The notes beneath the pieces are model-generated. The model saw only the letters and a list, made by a program, of their open reading frames with translations. It was not told the origin of the DNA and made no database searches. From Halioglobus sp. (GTDB lineage Bacteria; Pseudomonadota; Gammaproteobacteria; Pseudomonadales; Halieaceae), in contig JAGRIH010000021.1 of NCBI GenBank assembly GCA_020443345.1, forward strand, positions 109,018 through 169,867: a stretch of 60,850 bases of DNA, read 5' to 3'. The position numbers and the translations under genes were made by a program. Position 1 is the stretch's first letter. Each line of letters opens with the position of its first letter. Below, in pieces: positions 1 to 9,504 of this stretch.

Positions 1-41
1 CGAGTAGAGCCCGGGCTTGGTCACTTTGGCGGGATTTTGGT

Positions 42-1334
42 ATGCGCTACCTCTACAGCGCGCTGCTGTACACGCTGCTGCCCTTTATCGTGCTGCGTAT
101 GCTGTGGCGCTCGCGCCGTGCCCCGGCCTACCGCCAGCACCTGGCCCAGCGCCTGGCGCATTTTGATGTCGCTGCACGCGCTGCCCTGGCCACTCCGGCG
201 CCCACTATCTGGGTGCACGCCGTGTCCGTGGGTGAGGTGCTGGCGGCCGCGCCCCTGGTCGAGTGCCTGCTGCGCGACTGGCCGGACCATCGCCTGGTCC
301 TGACGACGACCACCCCGACCGGTTCCGAACGGGTGCGAGCGCTGTTTGGGCAGCGGGTGCTGCACGTCTATGCGCCGTGGGATCTGCCCGGCGCCGCGCG
401 CCGCTTTGTACAGCGCATACAGCCGCGCCTGCTGCTGATCATGGAGACCGAGCTGTGGCCCAATATGCTGCACTATACGCACCGCTCGGGGGCTGCCATC
501 GTGCTGGCCAACGCGCGCCTGTCCCAGCGCTCGGCGCGCGGTTACGCGCGGGTGGCGATTCTCACCCGAACCATGTTGCAGCAGATCGATACCGTCGCCT
601 GCCAGGCGCCGGCCGACGGCGAGCGTTTCCTGTCCCTGGGTCTGCCCCCGGCGGCACTGCAGGTGACCGGCAGTATCAAGTTCGACCTGGTGCTGGACGA
701 CCGGCAGCGAGCGCTCGCATTCGCACTACGCAGTGATTTCAATACAGATAAACGGCCGGTTATAGTGGTAGCAAGCACCCACTCCGGAGAGGATGAGATA
801 GTGCTTGCGGCCTTCGCCGAGGTGCGTAAAACGCAACCGGATTGTCTGTTGGTACTGGTGCCGCGGCACCCGGAGCGCTTTGCGCAGGTGCACAGCCTGT
901 GCCTGGCCGAGGGCTGGCAGGTAGTGCGGCGCTCCGCCGGGGAGCCGCCGGGGCCGCGTACCGCTATCGTGCTGGGCGATACCATGGGCGAGTTGCTGGT
1001 GTTGCTCGGTAGCGCCAGTGTCGCGGTGATCGGCGGCAGCCTGGTGCCCCACGGCGGCCACAATATGCTCGAGGCCGCCGCCTGGGGCGTGCCGGTGGTG
1101 ACCGGACCATATCTGCACAATTTCGAGCAGATCAGCGAATTGCTGGTGGACGTCGGGGCGATGATCCGGCTGGAACAGCCCGCCGCACTGGGCCGCTGCC
1201 TGAGTCACTTGCTGGCGGCGCCGCAGCGCCTTGCACAAATGGGTGCCGCCGGCCGGGCCGCAGTGGCGGCGAATGCCGGGGCACAGGCGCGCCTGTTGCA
1301 GGTGGTGGCGGATTGTCTGTCGGGCGAGCGGTGA
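42..1334 (+). CDS. waaA: 3-deoxy-D-manno-octulosonic acid (Kdo) transferase
   Basis: Transfers Kdo residues from CMP-Kdo to lipid IVA at the inner face of the inner membrane, the step that starts the LPS core. The 430-aa length is normal for family GT30. The N terminus has one hydrophobic anchor (about residues 5-25), followed by the conserved segment VHAVSVGEVLAAAPL near residues 58-72, and METELWPN near residue 136 fits the family. The C-terminal half carries GGSLVPHGGHNMLEAAAWGVPV, the nucleotide-sugar site of the GT-B fold. The ATG at 42 is preceded by GCGGGA. The next gene, tolC, converges on it with only 4 bp between the stops. Family assignment is secure; the number of Kdo residues added cannot be told. 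Confidence 0.95.
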   Translation: MRYLYSALLYTLLPFIVLRMLWRSRRAPAYRQHLAQRLAHFDVAARAALATPAPTIWVHAVSVGEVLAAAPLVECLLRDWPDHRLVLTTTTPTGSERVRALFGQRVLHVYAPWDLPGAARRFVQRIQPRLLLIMETELWPNMLHYTHRSGAAIVLANARLSQRSARGYARVAILTRTMLQQIDTVACQAPADGERFLSLGLPPAALQVTGSIKFDLVLDDRQRALAFALRSDFNTDKRPVIVVASTHSGEDEIVLAAFAEVRKTQPDCLLVLVPRHPERFAQVHSLCLAEGWQVVRRSAGEPPGPRTAIVLGDTMGELLVLLGSASVAVIGGSLVPHGGHNMLEAAAWGVPVVTGPYLHNFEQISELLVDVGAMIRLEQPAALGRCLSHLLAAPQRLAQMGAAGRAAVAANAGAQARLLQVVADCLSGER

Positions 1335-1338
1335 TGCG

Positions 1339-2751
1339 CTATTTGGTTGTGGTGGCAGTCGGCGGCGGTGGCGGCACCATATAGGCGTCGAGATCGTAGA
1401 CATCCTGCGGGCTGAGCAATCCGGCCTGTTCCTTGAGCCGCAGCATGTCCACGATGTAGTCATAGCGGCTGTTGGCGTAGTCGCGCTGAGCGATAAACAG
1501 GGTGTTCTGCGCGTTCAGCACATCCACGATGTTGCGCGTGCCGACCTCGTAGCCGGCCTGGGTCGCGTCCAGCGCACTGCGTGATGACACGATGCTCTGT
1601 TTGCGCGCCGCTACCCGGGTCACGTCGCTCACTACGGTCATGTGCAGCGAGCGGGTGTTGGTCACCGTGTTGCGCGTGAGGTTTATGCGATTTTCACGGG
1701 CGGCGTTGAATTCCTGGGCGGCCCGTCGGCGGCTGGCGCTGATGGCGCCGCCGCTGAACAGCGGTATATCCATCCGAATCTGCCAGACTTCCTGTTGCTC
1801 GTCCCGGTCGGGGGGCGTCTCCAGGCCCGTGGCCGGACGGCGGGTGAGGTCGCCATCGGTGCTGTAGTCCGAATATTCGTAGCTGCCGCTGACTGTGGGC
1901 GCGTGCTCCATCTTTTTCGCCCTGGCCTCCTGGCGCGCCGCCTCTTCAGCGTAGCGCGAGGCCTGCAGATTGAAATTGTTTTCCAGTGCGAATGCCACCC
2001 AGGCCGCGCGGTCCATGGGCTCCGGCGGCTTGATGCCGAAATCCTCTCGCAGCAGGTGCAGGTTGCTGTGCTGCTGCCCGGTGAGCACAGACAGGCGCTC
2101 CAGGGCGACCGACACATTGTTTTCATCCACGATGCGGTTGACCCGCGCCAGGTCGTAGGCGGCCTGCGACTCGTACACGTCGGTGATCGCGATCAGCCCG
2201 ACCTCGAAGCGCTGTTTGGTCTGTTCCAACTGGCGCTCGAAGGCGCGCTCCTGTGCCCTGGATGCCTCCAGGTTGTCCTGTGCGCGCAGTACCTGCAGGT
2301 AGGCTTCCACAGTGCGCACGATGAGGTTCTGCTGGTTGCCGCCAAACGTGGCTTCGGCCTGTTTGGTCAGTTCCTTGCCCGACTGGAAGCTGAACCAGGC
2401 CGGCAGGTCAAACAGCGCCTGGTTCAGGGAGACGATGTAGCCGTCGGTGTCCAGGTCGGTATTGGAGCGGGTATCGATGACAGGAATGCCCGGCTCGTTG
2501 AAATCGACGCTCTTGGCGTCCACGTCGGCGTCTGAGTTGCGGTAGGAATAAGCGCCGGAGACCTGTGGCAGCAGCGCGGCGCGCCCGAGGTTCTCCGCCT
2601 CGCGGTTGGCCAGGTACTGGGCCTGCTCCGCCTTGAGCTGTGCATCGTTCTCCAGCGCCAGTTCATAGATATCGCGCAGGGACTGGGCCCGCAGCGCAGA
2701 CGAGCCGAGAATGACGATACAGGCCAGCAGTGCCGTTGCAGTTAGTTTCAT
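1339..2751 (-). CDS. tolC: TolC family outer-membrane efflux channel
   Basis: Outer-membrane and periplasmic tunnel of type I secretion and tripartite drug efflux. From the ATG at 2751 the protein is 470 aa and starts with a typical signal peptide (MKLTATALLACIVILGSSALRAQS). An upstream in-frame start at 2838 would add 29 residues before this signal and is less likely. Two long alpha-helical repeats of the OEP family follow, with TolC-like segments such as SLNQALFDLPAW, AYLQVLRAQDNLEASRAQ and GYEVGTRNIVDVLNAQNTL, the last being the conserved second-repeat motif. The tail ends in a proline run. It is divergent from the yqiB-cpdA-parE block, as in E. coli, and converges with waaA. Confidence 0.93.
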   Translation of the reverse strand: MKLTATALLACIVILGSSALRAQSLRDIYELALENDAQLKAEQAQYLANREAENLGRAALLPQVSGAYSYRNSDADVDAKSVDFNEPGIPVIDTRSNTDLDTDGYIVSLNQALFDLPAWFSFQSGKELTKQAEATFGGNQQNLIVRTVEAYLQVLRAQDNLEASRAQERAFERQLEQTKQRFEVGLIAITDVYESQAAYDLARVNRIVDENNVSVALERLSVLTGQQHSNLHLLREDFGIKPPEPMDRAAWVAFALENNFNLQASRYAEEAARQEARAKKMEHAPTVSGSYEYSDYSTDGDLTRRPATGLETPPDRDEQQEVWQIRMDIPLFSGGAISASRRRAAQEFNAARENRINLTRNTVTNTRSLHMTVVSDVTRVAARKQSIVSSRSALDATQAGYEVGTRNIVDVLNAQNTLFIAQRDYANSRYDYIVDMLRLKEQAGLLSPQDVYDLDAYMVPPPPPTATTTK

Positions 2752-2968
2752 GCGACAGATCTCATACAAGTGTTCCCCTGAGGTTTTTCCAGTGCTTGTG
2801 GCGGCACGAATATTACCAGTTTGAGAACTGTCTTGCATTTAATGAAATTGAAAGCAAAAGGTGCAATTTGCTCGTATTTTCTCTGCTGTTAAGTGCTACA
2901 CTCAGTGACCGTTTACCAGCGTCGGCGCGGTTCAGGCGCAATTCAGCAGGGATCAGATTAAGGAAAAC

Positions 2969-3424
2969 GTGTTGCAAAGGGCGAGAAAAAAGCGGTTTAA
3001 AGTGGATCTGGCGGAGCTGCACGCACTGTGTGAGGCCAATTACGCCCGCCTGCTCCGCCTGTTCCCCGACTATGAAAACACCACCACCCGGGAGTTCGCG
3101 GTGGGGGCCGCGCGGGTGCAGCTGGCGGTGGTCGAACGCAGTCGCTATACCACCATTTTTCATCTGCACCAACAGCAGGCAGAGGCCCGCTGGCTGGGCC
3201 AACTGCGCATGGAAGTGCGGGCCTATCACGATGCCGGCATGCTGGAAGTGGGCATGTTTCAGTCCCACCGGCACGTCGCGGCCCGCTACCGCTATCCCAA
3301 CGACAACATGTTCGCGCAGGACGAGAAAAGCCAGCAGAATCGCTTTCTGGCCGACTGGCTGGAACACTGCCTGCTCCACGGCCGCAGCCAGGTGGCGCTG
3401 TACAGCCCCGTGACAGACGCCTGA
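2969..3424 (+). CDS. yqiB: DUF1249 family protein (YqiB-like)
   Basis: A small cytoplasmic protein of the DUF1249/YqiB family with no established biochemical role. The 151-aa length matches the family. Conserved features are the N-terminal LHALCEANYARLLRLFP segment, a central beta-rich stretch and RYRYPNDNMFAQDEKSQQN near the C terminus. The start is GTG at 2969, supported by AGGA at 2961-2964. An ATG-type start is not available in this frame. It lies 25 bp before cpdA, the order seen in E. coli (nudF-yqiB-cpdA-yqiA-parE), but nudF is not present between tolC and this gene. Confidence 0.85.
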   Translation: MLQRARKKRFKVDLAELHALCEANYARLLRLFPDYENTTTREFAVGAARVQLAVVERSRYTTIFHLHQQQAEARWLGQLRMEVRAYHDAGMLEVGMFQSHRHVAARYRYPNDNMFAQDEKSQQNRFLADWLEHCLLHGRSQVALYSPVTDA

Positions 3425-3449
3425 TTCGATCGCCAGCGCCTTGTTTGCA

Positions 3450-4289
3450 ATGCCTCCAGCCCGACACAGCACGGCCTACATCGATCCTGGCTCGGACACC
3501 GTGCGGGTGCTGCAACTGACCGACACGCACCTGCGCCGGGTCTCCGGCGGTACCCTGCTGGGAGTGGACACCGACCGCTCCCTGCAGGCGGTAATCGACC
3601 TGGCCAGAGCCGAGCGCTGGCCGGCGGACCTGGTGCTGGCCACCGGTGATTTGTCCGATAATGGCAGCGGCGACGCCTACCGGCGTCTGCTGGGTTATTT
3701 CGACCAGTTGTGTCCGCGCAGCTTCTGGCTGCCCGGCAATCACGACGAGCGCGAGGCGATGCAGGCGGTGGTCCAGGGCAGCGAGCATCTGTGCCGGGAA
3801 GTGCGGGTCGGCACCTGGCAGATCCTGCTGCTGGATTCCCAGGTCGACGGCGAGGTGGGTGGCGAACTGGGCGCGGCGGAGCGCGAGCTGCTGGACGCCC
3901 GCCTGTGCGACGCGCGCGATGCCGGTCTGTTCAGCCTGGTCTGCCTGCACCATCAGCCGGTACCGGTGGGCTGTGCCTGGCTGGATCAGCAGATGCTGGC
4001 CGATGCCGAGGCCTTCTTTGCCATTCTCGACCGGTACAACGGGGTGCGGGGAGTATTGTGGGGGCATGTCCACCAGCAGGTCGACGTGGAACGCAGAGGC
4101 GTCAGGCTGCTGGCGTCGCCCTCGACCTGCGTGCAGTTCGCGCCCGGCAGCGCCAGCTTCAAGGCCGATGCCGCGCCGCCGGGCTATCGCTGGCTAGAGC
4201 TGCACGCCGACGGCCGTATCGAGACGGGGGTGTCCCGTGTGCGCGACATCCACTTTGACGTAGACCTCGATTCCCCGGGCTACCTGTAG
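3450..4289 (+). CDS. cpdA: 3',5'-cyclic-AMP phosphodiesterase
   Basis: Hydrolyses cAMP to 5'-AMP and so lowers CRP-type signalling. It is a class III (calcineurin-like) metallophosphoesterase. All metal-binding blocks are visible: DTHL near residue 25, GDLSD, GNHDEREAM, LHHQPVPVG and GHVHQQVD, and the QFAPGSASFK stretch near the C terminus is typical of CpdA. The ATG at 3450 gives 279 aa; a TTG at 3441 would add three residues. It follows yqiB closely and precedes parE by 75 bp. yqiA, which lies between cpdA and parE in E. coli, is absent. A CNB-domain protein is encoded far away at 43434, with no direct link visible. Confidence 0.92.
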   Translation: MPPARHSTAYIDPGSDTVRVLQLTDTHLRRVSGGTLLGVDTDRSLQAVIDLARAERWPADLVLATGDLSDNGSGDAYRRLLGYFDQLCPRSFWLPGNHDEREAMQAVVQGSEHLCREVRVGTWQILLLDSQVDGEVGGELGAAERELLDARLCDARDAGLFSLVCLHHQPVPVGCAWLDQQMLADAEAFFAILDRYNGVRGVLWGHVHQQVDVERRGVRLLASPSTCVQFAPGSASFKADAAPPGYRWLELHADGRIETGVSRVRDIHFDVDLDSPGYL

Positions 4290-4314
4290 CGCGCCGCCAG
4301 CCGTGCGCCTGAGG

Positions 4315-4320
4315 TACAAT
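4315..4320 (+). promoter_or_regulatory. Possible -10 box for parE
   Basis: TACAAT lies 45 bp before the parE start in the 75-bp gap after cpdA. No good -35 box is seen at the usual distance, so this is only a weak candidate. Confidence 0.25.
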
Positions 4321-4364
4321 GGCGCGCACAACCCACACCCACCAACGCCAGACAAGTCACCGCA

Positions 4365-6254
4365 ATGAGCCAGTATAACGCCGAAGACATCGAAGTCCTG
4401 ACGGGGCTGGAGCCCGTGCGCAAACGCCCGGGGATGTACACTGATACCACGCGCCCCAACCACCTGGCGCAGGAAGTGATAGACAACAGCGTGGACGAGG
4501 CGCTGGCCGGGCACGCCGACAGAATCGATGTGGTCCTGCACCGGGATGGCTCGGTCACTGTCACCGACAACGGCCGCGGCATGCCGGTGGATATCCACCC
4601 GGAGCAGGGCAAGCCGGGGGTGGAGGTGATCCTGGGGACACTGCACGCCGGCGGCAAGTTCTCCAACAAGAACTACCAGTTCAGCGGGGGCTTGCACGGT
4701 GTCGGCGTGTCGGTGGTCAACGCGCTGTCCAGCGCGCTGCAGGTGGTGATTCGCCGCGATGGCCAGGTGCACCGCATGCGCTTTGCCGGCGGCGACAAAG
4801 TCGCCGACCTGGAGGTCATCGATACCTGCGGCAAGCGCAACACCGGCACCGCGCTGACCTTCACCCCGGACCCGAAATACTTTGATTCCGTCAACTTCTC
4901 GGTGTCGCGCCTGCGCCATGTGCTGCGCGCCAAGGCCGTGCTGTGTCCCGGGCTGCGGGTCACCTTCACGGATGAAAAAAAAGACGAGTCGGACGAGTGG
5001 TATTACCAGGAAGGCCTCGCCGACTACCTGGCCGATGCCACCATCGACTATCCCGCCATTCCCGAAGAGCCCTTCGTGGGCAGCTTCAGCGGCAGCAGCG
5101 AGGCCGTGGACTGGGCGGTGCAGTGGCTGCCGGAGGGGGGCGAGGTCATCGCCGAGTCCTATGTCAACCTGATCCCCACGGCGCAGGGCGGCACTCACGT
5201 GAACGGCATGCGCACCGGCCTGCTCGACGCCATGCGCGAGTTCTGTGAGCTGCGCAATCTGCTGCCGCGCGGCGTCAAGCTGAGTTCCGACGATATCTGG
5301 GACCGCTGCTGCTACGTGCTGTCCTCGCGGCTGTCGGACCCGCAGTTTTCCGGCCAGACCAAGGAGCGCCTGTCCTCGCGCGAGGCCGCCGCCTTTGTGT
5401 CAGGGGTCGCCAAGGACGCCTTCAGCCTGTGGCTCAATCAGCATACCCAGGAGGCGGAAAAACTGGCGGATATGTGCATCAGCAGCGCCCAGAGCCGCCT
5501 GCGCTCCGCCCGCAAGGTGACGCGCAAGAAAGTCACCACCGGCCCCGCGCTGCCGGGCAAGCTGGCCGACTGTTCCGGGGAGGACCCGGCGCGCGGCGAG
5601 CTGTTCCTGGTGGAGGGCGACTCCGCCGGGGGTTCCGCCAAGCAGGCCCGCGACCGGGAGTTCCAGGCCATCCTGCCCCTGCGCGGCAAAATCCTCAACA
5701 CCTGGGAGGTGGAATCACAGGAGATCCTGGCGTCCCAGGAAGTACACAATATTTCCGTGGCGCTGGGTATCGACCCGGCCAGTGACGACCTGTCCGGCCT
5801 GCGCTACCACAAGGTCTGTATCCTGGCCGATGCGGATTCCGACGGCCTGCACATCGCCACCCTGATCTGCGCCCTCTTCGTGCGGCACTTCCGGCCGCTG
5901 GTGGCCGCCGGCCACGTCTACGTCGCCATGCCGCCGCTGTACCGCATCGACCAGGGCAAGGAGGTGTACTACGCGCTGGACGAGGCGGAAAAAGAGGGCG
6001 TGCTGGACCGCCTGCAAGCCGAGAGGAAAAAGGGCAAGATCAACGTACAGCGCTTCAAGGGGCTGGGTGAGATGAACCCGCTGCAGTTGCGCGAGACCAC
6101 CATGGACCCGGATACCCGGCGCCTGGTGCGCCTGGTGATCGACGGCGACGACGACACCAACAACATGCTGGACATGCTGCTGGCCAAGAAGCGCGCCGCC
6201 GACCGCAAGACCTGGCTGGAGCAAAAGGGTGATCTGGCGGAGGTTGCGCTGTGA
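4365..6254 (+). CDS. parE: DNA topoisomerase IV subunit B
   Basis: ATPase subunit of topoisomerase IV, which unlinks daughter chromosomes with ParC (encoded at 44349). The 629-aa length is the same as in E. coli. The GHKL ATPase domain shows VRKRPGMYTDT, the DNSVDEAL helix, DNGRGMPVD and the GGLHGVGVSVVNALS loop. The TOPRIM domain shows LVEGDSAGGSA and ADADSDGLHI, and the C-terminal RFKGLGEMNP motif is intact. The short ParE form lacks the insert found in GyrB of enterobacteria. The start ATG at 4365 opens MSQYNAEDIEVLTGLEPV. A -10-like TACAAT sits at 4315-4320. Confidence 0.97.
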   Translation: MSQYNAEDIEVLTGLEPVRKRPGMYTDTTRPNHLAQEVIDNSVDEALAGHADRIDVVLHRDGSVTVTDNGRGMPVDIHPEQGKPGVEVILGTLHAGGKFSNKNYQFSGGLHGVGVSVVNALSSALQVVIRRDGQVHRMRFAGGDKVADLEVIDTCGKRNTGTALTFTPDPKYFDSVNFSVSRLRHVLRAKAVLCPGLRVTFTDEKKDESDEWYYQEGLADYLADATIDYPAIPEEPFVGSFSGSSEAVDWAVQWLPEGGEVIAESYVNLIPTAQGGTHVNGMRTGLLDAMREFCELRNLLPRGVKLSSDDIWDRCCYVLSSRLSDPQFSGQTKERLSSREAAAFVSGVAKDAFSLWLNQHTQEAEKLADMCISSAQSRLRSARKVTRKKVTTGPALPGKLADCSGEDPARGELFLVEGDSAGGSAKQARDREFQAILPLRGKILNTWEVESQEILASQEVHNISVALGIDPASDDLSGLRYHKVCILADADSDGLHIATLICALFVRHFRPLVAAGHVYVAMPPLYRIDQGKEVYYALDEAEKEGVLDRLQAERKKGKINVQRFKGLGEMNPLQLRETTMDPDTRRLVRLVIDGDDDTNNMLDMLLAKKRAADRKTWLEQKGDLAEVAL

Positions 6255-6340
6255 TTGGACGCCGCCGGTGAAGTCGGGGCCGGCACGAACGATCACCTCC
6301 GGCTGTACACGAACCGACAACCGCGGCGCCGCTGCGCCGG

Positions 6341-8581
6341 TCAGGGCTGCGACAACTGCCGGTACATCTGCTGGTACTGCCGGTTGTCCGGCGCCAGTTC
6401 CGTCAGCGTTTTCGCATAGCCGCGCGCCGTGTCGCGCTGTCCCAGCTCCGCCGTGTAGGAGGCCAGTGCCAGCAGCAGTTCCTCGTTGTGCGGCGCATCG
6501 CGCAGCAGTTGCCGCAACTGGGTGACCGCCGCGCGCGGCTGGCCCAGGTCGTGTAGCGCGATGGCGTAGACATAGCGGTGACGGGTGCCCTGGGTTTCCA
6601 GTTCGGCTGCGCGCCGCAGGTAATCCAGGGCCCTGTCCTTTTGTCCGCTGCGGGTTTCCAGCAGTCCGAGGGCGTGCAGGGTGACGCCGCTGTCCGGCGC
6701 GAAGTCCAGTACCTGCACCAGCAGTTGCCGGGCCTCGTCGTCGCGCGACTGGCTGCGCAGCAGGTCGGCCAGGTTGAGGTAGGCCGGCACCAGTTGCGGG
6801 TTGAGGTACAGTGCCTCGCGGTAGGCAGCCTCCGCTGCGGGCAGGTCGCCGCGCGCGCTGTGAAACAGGCCGAGCTGTAACTGGGTGGCCGGCATCTCCG
6901 CGTGCAATTGCTGAATGGCCAGGTACTCGCGAAACAGTGCGCGCAGGGCCTCGGCCTGCGCGGCTGGCACCCGCTCCAGGGGCACACCGGCCAGGGCCGC
7001 CGCGAGTGCCATGCGCACCGCTGTGATGGGGTCTTCGAGCAGCGGTTGCAGCAGCCTGAAGCGCTGCTGCAGAGGCAGGAAGTGCAGGGCGCCTACGCTG
7101 CTGGCGCGCAGCAGAGGGTCGTCGTCGTATAGCAGCGCGGCGACGGCCTGCATGGTATCGCGCCCGCCGGCCTCGCCCAGCAGTTCCATGGCGCTGGCGC
7201 GCCAGATGGGGGGCGCACTTGCATCGGTGGCCAGTTCGGTCAGCGCCGGCACCGCGCGAGAATCGCCGCGCTGCATGCGCTGGAAGCTGCGGCTGAAGTG
7301 GGTCGCGGTATCCGTGAACTGTACCCCCCACGTGCGCAGGGCTTCCAGGGCCCACTGCGCATCGCGCTGTGCGTGACAGCCGGTGCAGGCGTTGGGTGTG
7401 CCTATCACCAGGCTCAGGTCGGGCCGCGGCACGCGCATGCTGTGGTCGCGGCGCGGGTCCACGCCCATGTAGGTTGTCTGGGGCATGTGGCACTGCGCGC
7501 ACTGGGCGCCGGGGCCGCCTGCACTGTGGTGATGGTGCTGCGGCGTGTCGTAGCGCGCGGGTCGGTGGCACTGGGCACAGACCGCGTTGCCCGGTGCGCG
7601 CAGGGCCAGGCTGTGCGGCTCGTGGCAGTTGCTGCACACCACGCCCGCCCGATACATCTTGCTCTGCACGAAGGAGCCGTACACATAGACCTCGTCGCGT
7701 ATCTGGCCGTCCGGGTAGTACAGCGGCGGCAGCGGCAGGGCGAGCCGGTGGGTGTCCAGCAGGTCGGCGCCGTAGTGGTAGTCGCCCAGGGTGCCGCGGC
7801 GCGCATGGCAGCGCCCGCAGCTGTCGATCTGCGCATCTGACGGCAGCGGCTGCCGGCGCCTGGCGATGGGCGCGTCCGGCGCGAATACCCACTCGCCGCG
7901 CTGCGCCAGCGCGGTGGGGAAACCGGCGTCGGCCGCGCTGGCCAGCTTCCCGGTGGCGGCCAGTTCCAGGTGTTTTTCGCCGGGTCCGTGGCAGGCCTCG
8001 CAGCCGACATCGATCTCGGCATAGGTCGTGTTGAAGCTGCGGGTTGTCGCGTCGTAGTTTTTTTGCAGGTCGGTGCTGTGGCACTCGGCGCAGCGTGTAT
8101 TCCAGTTCTGGTAGGGGCCACTCCAGTGCAGCGGGTCGCCGTGGTCGATTTTTTCCTGCGGGTACAGGTGGTACCAGCGCTGCCCGCCCTCGGCTTTGGG
8201 GCGGGCATCCCAGGCGATGCTCAGCGCCTGCAGCCGCCCGCGCGACAGCGGCAGCAGGTATTGCTGCAGGGGGTACACGCCGAACACATAGCGCACCGGG
8301 AAATCCGCCAGCTCGCCGTCCTCGCCGTCGGTGCGCACGATGAATTCATCGCCGCGGCGGGTGAAGCGGGTCGTCACGCCGTTGTAGGTGAAGCTGGCGT
8401 CGTTGAAATCGCCCAGCACGGTTTCCGGGGTGGGCAGCTGCATGGCCAGGTCGTGGTGCGAACCGCGCCAGTTGGCGTGCTCCTGTGCGTGGCACGACCG
8501 ACAGCTATCGGAACCGGTAAATGCAAGACTGGCCGCACTGACCAGCAGCAGCAAACACAGCGGGAGTTTGGCAGACAGCAA
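6341..8581 (-). CDS. Octaheme c-type cytochrome with C-terminal HEAT/TPR region
   Basis: A secreted multiheme cytochrome of 746 aa whose substrate is unknown. After a hydrophobic signal peptide (residues 4-21) there are eight CxxCH heme sites with first Cys at about 27, 164, 194, 255, 316, 335, 361 and 399. The spacing resembles the cytochrome c554/nitrite-reductase-like group (inference). Residues about 410-560 look like HEAT/armadillo-type helices, and about 560-740 are TPR repeats (PTYLNLADLLR-type helices such as VPAYLNLADLLRSQSRDDEA). The start is TTG at 8581; no ATG is available before the signal sequence, so the exact start is uncertain. It converges with parE, and no cytochrome maturation genes are nearby. 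Confidence 0.85.
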   Translation of the reverse strand: MLSAKLPLCLLLLVSAASLAFTGSDSCRSCHAQEHANWRGSHHDLAMQLPTPETVLGDFNDASFTYNGVTTRFTRRGDEFIVRTDGEDGELADFPVRYVFGVYPLQQYLLPLSRGRLQALSIAWDARPKAEGGQRWYHLYPQEKIDHGDPLHWSGPYQNWNTRCAECHSTDLQKNYDATTRSFNTTYAEIDVGCEACHGPGEKHLELAATGKLASAADAGFPTALAQRGEWVFAPDAPIARRRQPLPSDAQIDSCGRCHARRGTLGDYHYGADLLDTHRLALPLPPLYYPDGQIRDEVYVYGSFVQSKMYRAGVVCSNCHEPHSLALRAPGNAVCAQCHRPARYDTPQHHHHSAGGPGAQCAQCHMPQTTYMGVDPRRDHSMRVPRPDLSLVIGTPNACTGCHAQRDAQWALEALRTWGVQFTDTATHFSRSFQRMQRGDSRAVPALTELATDASAPPIWRASAMELLGEAGGRDTMQAVAALLYDDDPLLRASSVGALHFLPLQQRFRLLQPLLEDPITAVRMALAAALAGVPLERVPAAQAEALRALFREYLAIQQLHAEMPATQLQLGLFHSARGDLPAAEAAYREALYLNPQLVPAYLNLADLLRSQSRDDEARQLLVQVLDFAPDSGVTLHALGLLETRSGQKDRALDYLRRAAELETQGTRHRYVYAIALHDLGQPRAAVTQLRQLLRDAPHNEELLLALASYTAELGQRDTARGYAKTLTELAPDNRQYQQMYRQLSQP

Positions 8582-8783
8582 GTGGCAACGACCCGATACG
8601 CGATGGAGTAGGCACCTTACCCTATCGGTGCCGCGAGCCCAAGCCTGCGCGGCCGGTTATCCGCCTGCAGAGCCGGCGCTGGCCGGGCTGCCCCGGGGCT
8701 TTCGACCGGATACGTGGACAGCCTCGGACGGCTTGCCTATCATGGCCGCACACAATGGCATGGCTGCGGACAGCGCGCACCGC

Positions 8784-9485
8784 ATGAAACTGGGCATACT
8801 CAAAGCAGACACGGTGCGCCCCGAATGGGTGGCCGAGTTTGGCGAATACCCGGATATGTTCGAGCGCCTGCTGGGCGGGCGGGACCCGGATCTGGCGTTT
8901 GTCACCTACGATGTAGAGCGTGGCGAGTACCCCGGCGCTATCGATGCAGTCGATGCCTACCTGATCACCGGCAGCAAATCCAGTGTGTACGACGACCAGC
9001 CCTGGATTGCCGCGCTGATGCAGTTTGTGCGCGAGCTGCACCGGCGCCGCAAGAAGCTCGTCGGCATCTGCTTTGGGCACCAGCTCGTGGCGCAGGCGCT
9101 GGGCGGCAGCGTGGGCAAATCGCCCCGCGGCTGGGGGGTGGGGCTGCACACACACCGGTTCGCGCACTGTCCGCCCTGGCACGACCAGGGCGACCCTGCC
9201 TTCGAGGTGCTGGTCAGCCATCAGGATCAGGTGCAGTGCAACGCGCCGGGTGCGCAGGTGCTGGCGGGCAGCGAGTTCTGCCCCAGCGCCGTGTGTCAGT
9301 TCGGTGAGCATATTCTCACCTTCCAGGGACACCCGGAGTTCGTGCGCGGCTACGCGCGCGAGATCATGCAGTTGCGGCGTGCGGTAATCGGCGAGCAGGC
9401 TTATGCGCAGGGCATGGCCTCGCTGGCCGGGGAGCCGCAGAGCGAGCGCGTGGCGCGCTGGATTTTGCGTTTCCTGCGCGCCTGA
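8784..9485 (+). CDS. Class I glutamine amidotransferase-like protein
   Basis: A stand-alone GATase1 domain of about 233 aa. The nucleophile elbow is KLVGICFGHQLVAQALGG, and the catalytic His and Glu are in FQGHPEFVRGY. Family members of this kind (GuaA-like lone domains) hydrolyse glutamine or gamma-glutamyl compounds; the substrate cannot be told here. The MKLGILKADTVRPEW start at 8784 matches the usual N terminus of the family, but ATGs at 8742 and 8757 are in frame and would add 14 or 9 residues, and GGACGG at 8725 could serve the 8742 start. It is divergent from the octaheme cytochrome gene and converges with gloA. Confidence 0.85.
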   Translation: MKLGILKADTVRPEWVAEFGEYPDMFERLLGGRDPDLAFVTYDVERGEYPGAIDAVDAYLITGSKSSVYDDQPWIAALMQFVRELHRRRKKLVGICFGHQLVAQALGGSVGKSPRGWGVGLHTHRFAHCPPWHDQGDPAFEVLVSHQDQVQCNAPGAQVLAGSEFCPSAVCQFGEHILTFQGHPEFVRGYAREIMQLRRAVIGEQAYAQGMASLAGEPQSERVARWILRFLRA

Positions 9486-9504
9486 GGCGTCGACGGCGCC
9501 GCGA

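Noticed and set aside
5715..8084. A 789-codon open frame on the minus strand opposite parE and inside the cytochrome gene
   Set aside because: It overlaps two well-supported genes. Its translation is low-complexity Arg/Pro/Ala-rich, as expected of shadow frames in GC-rich DNA.
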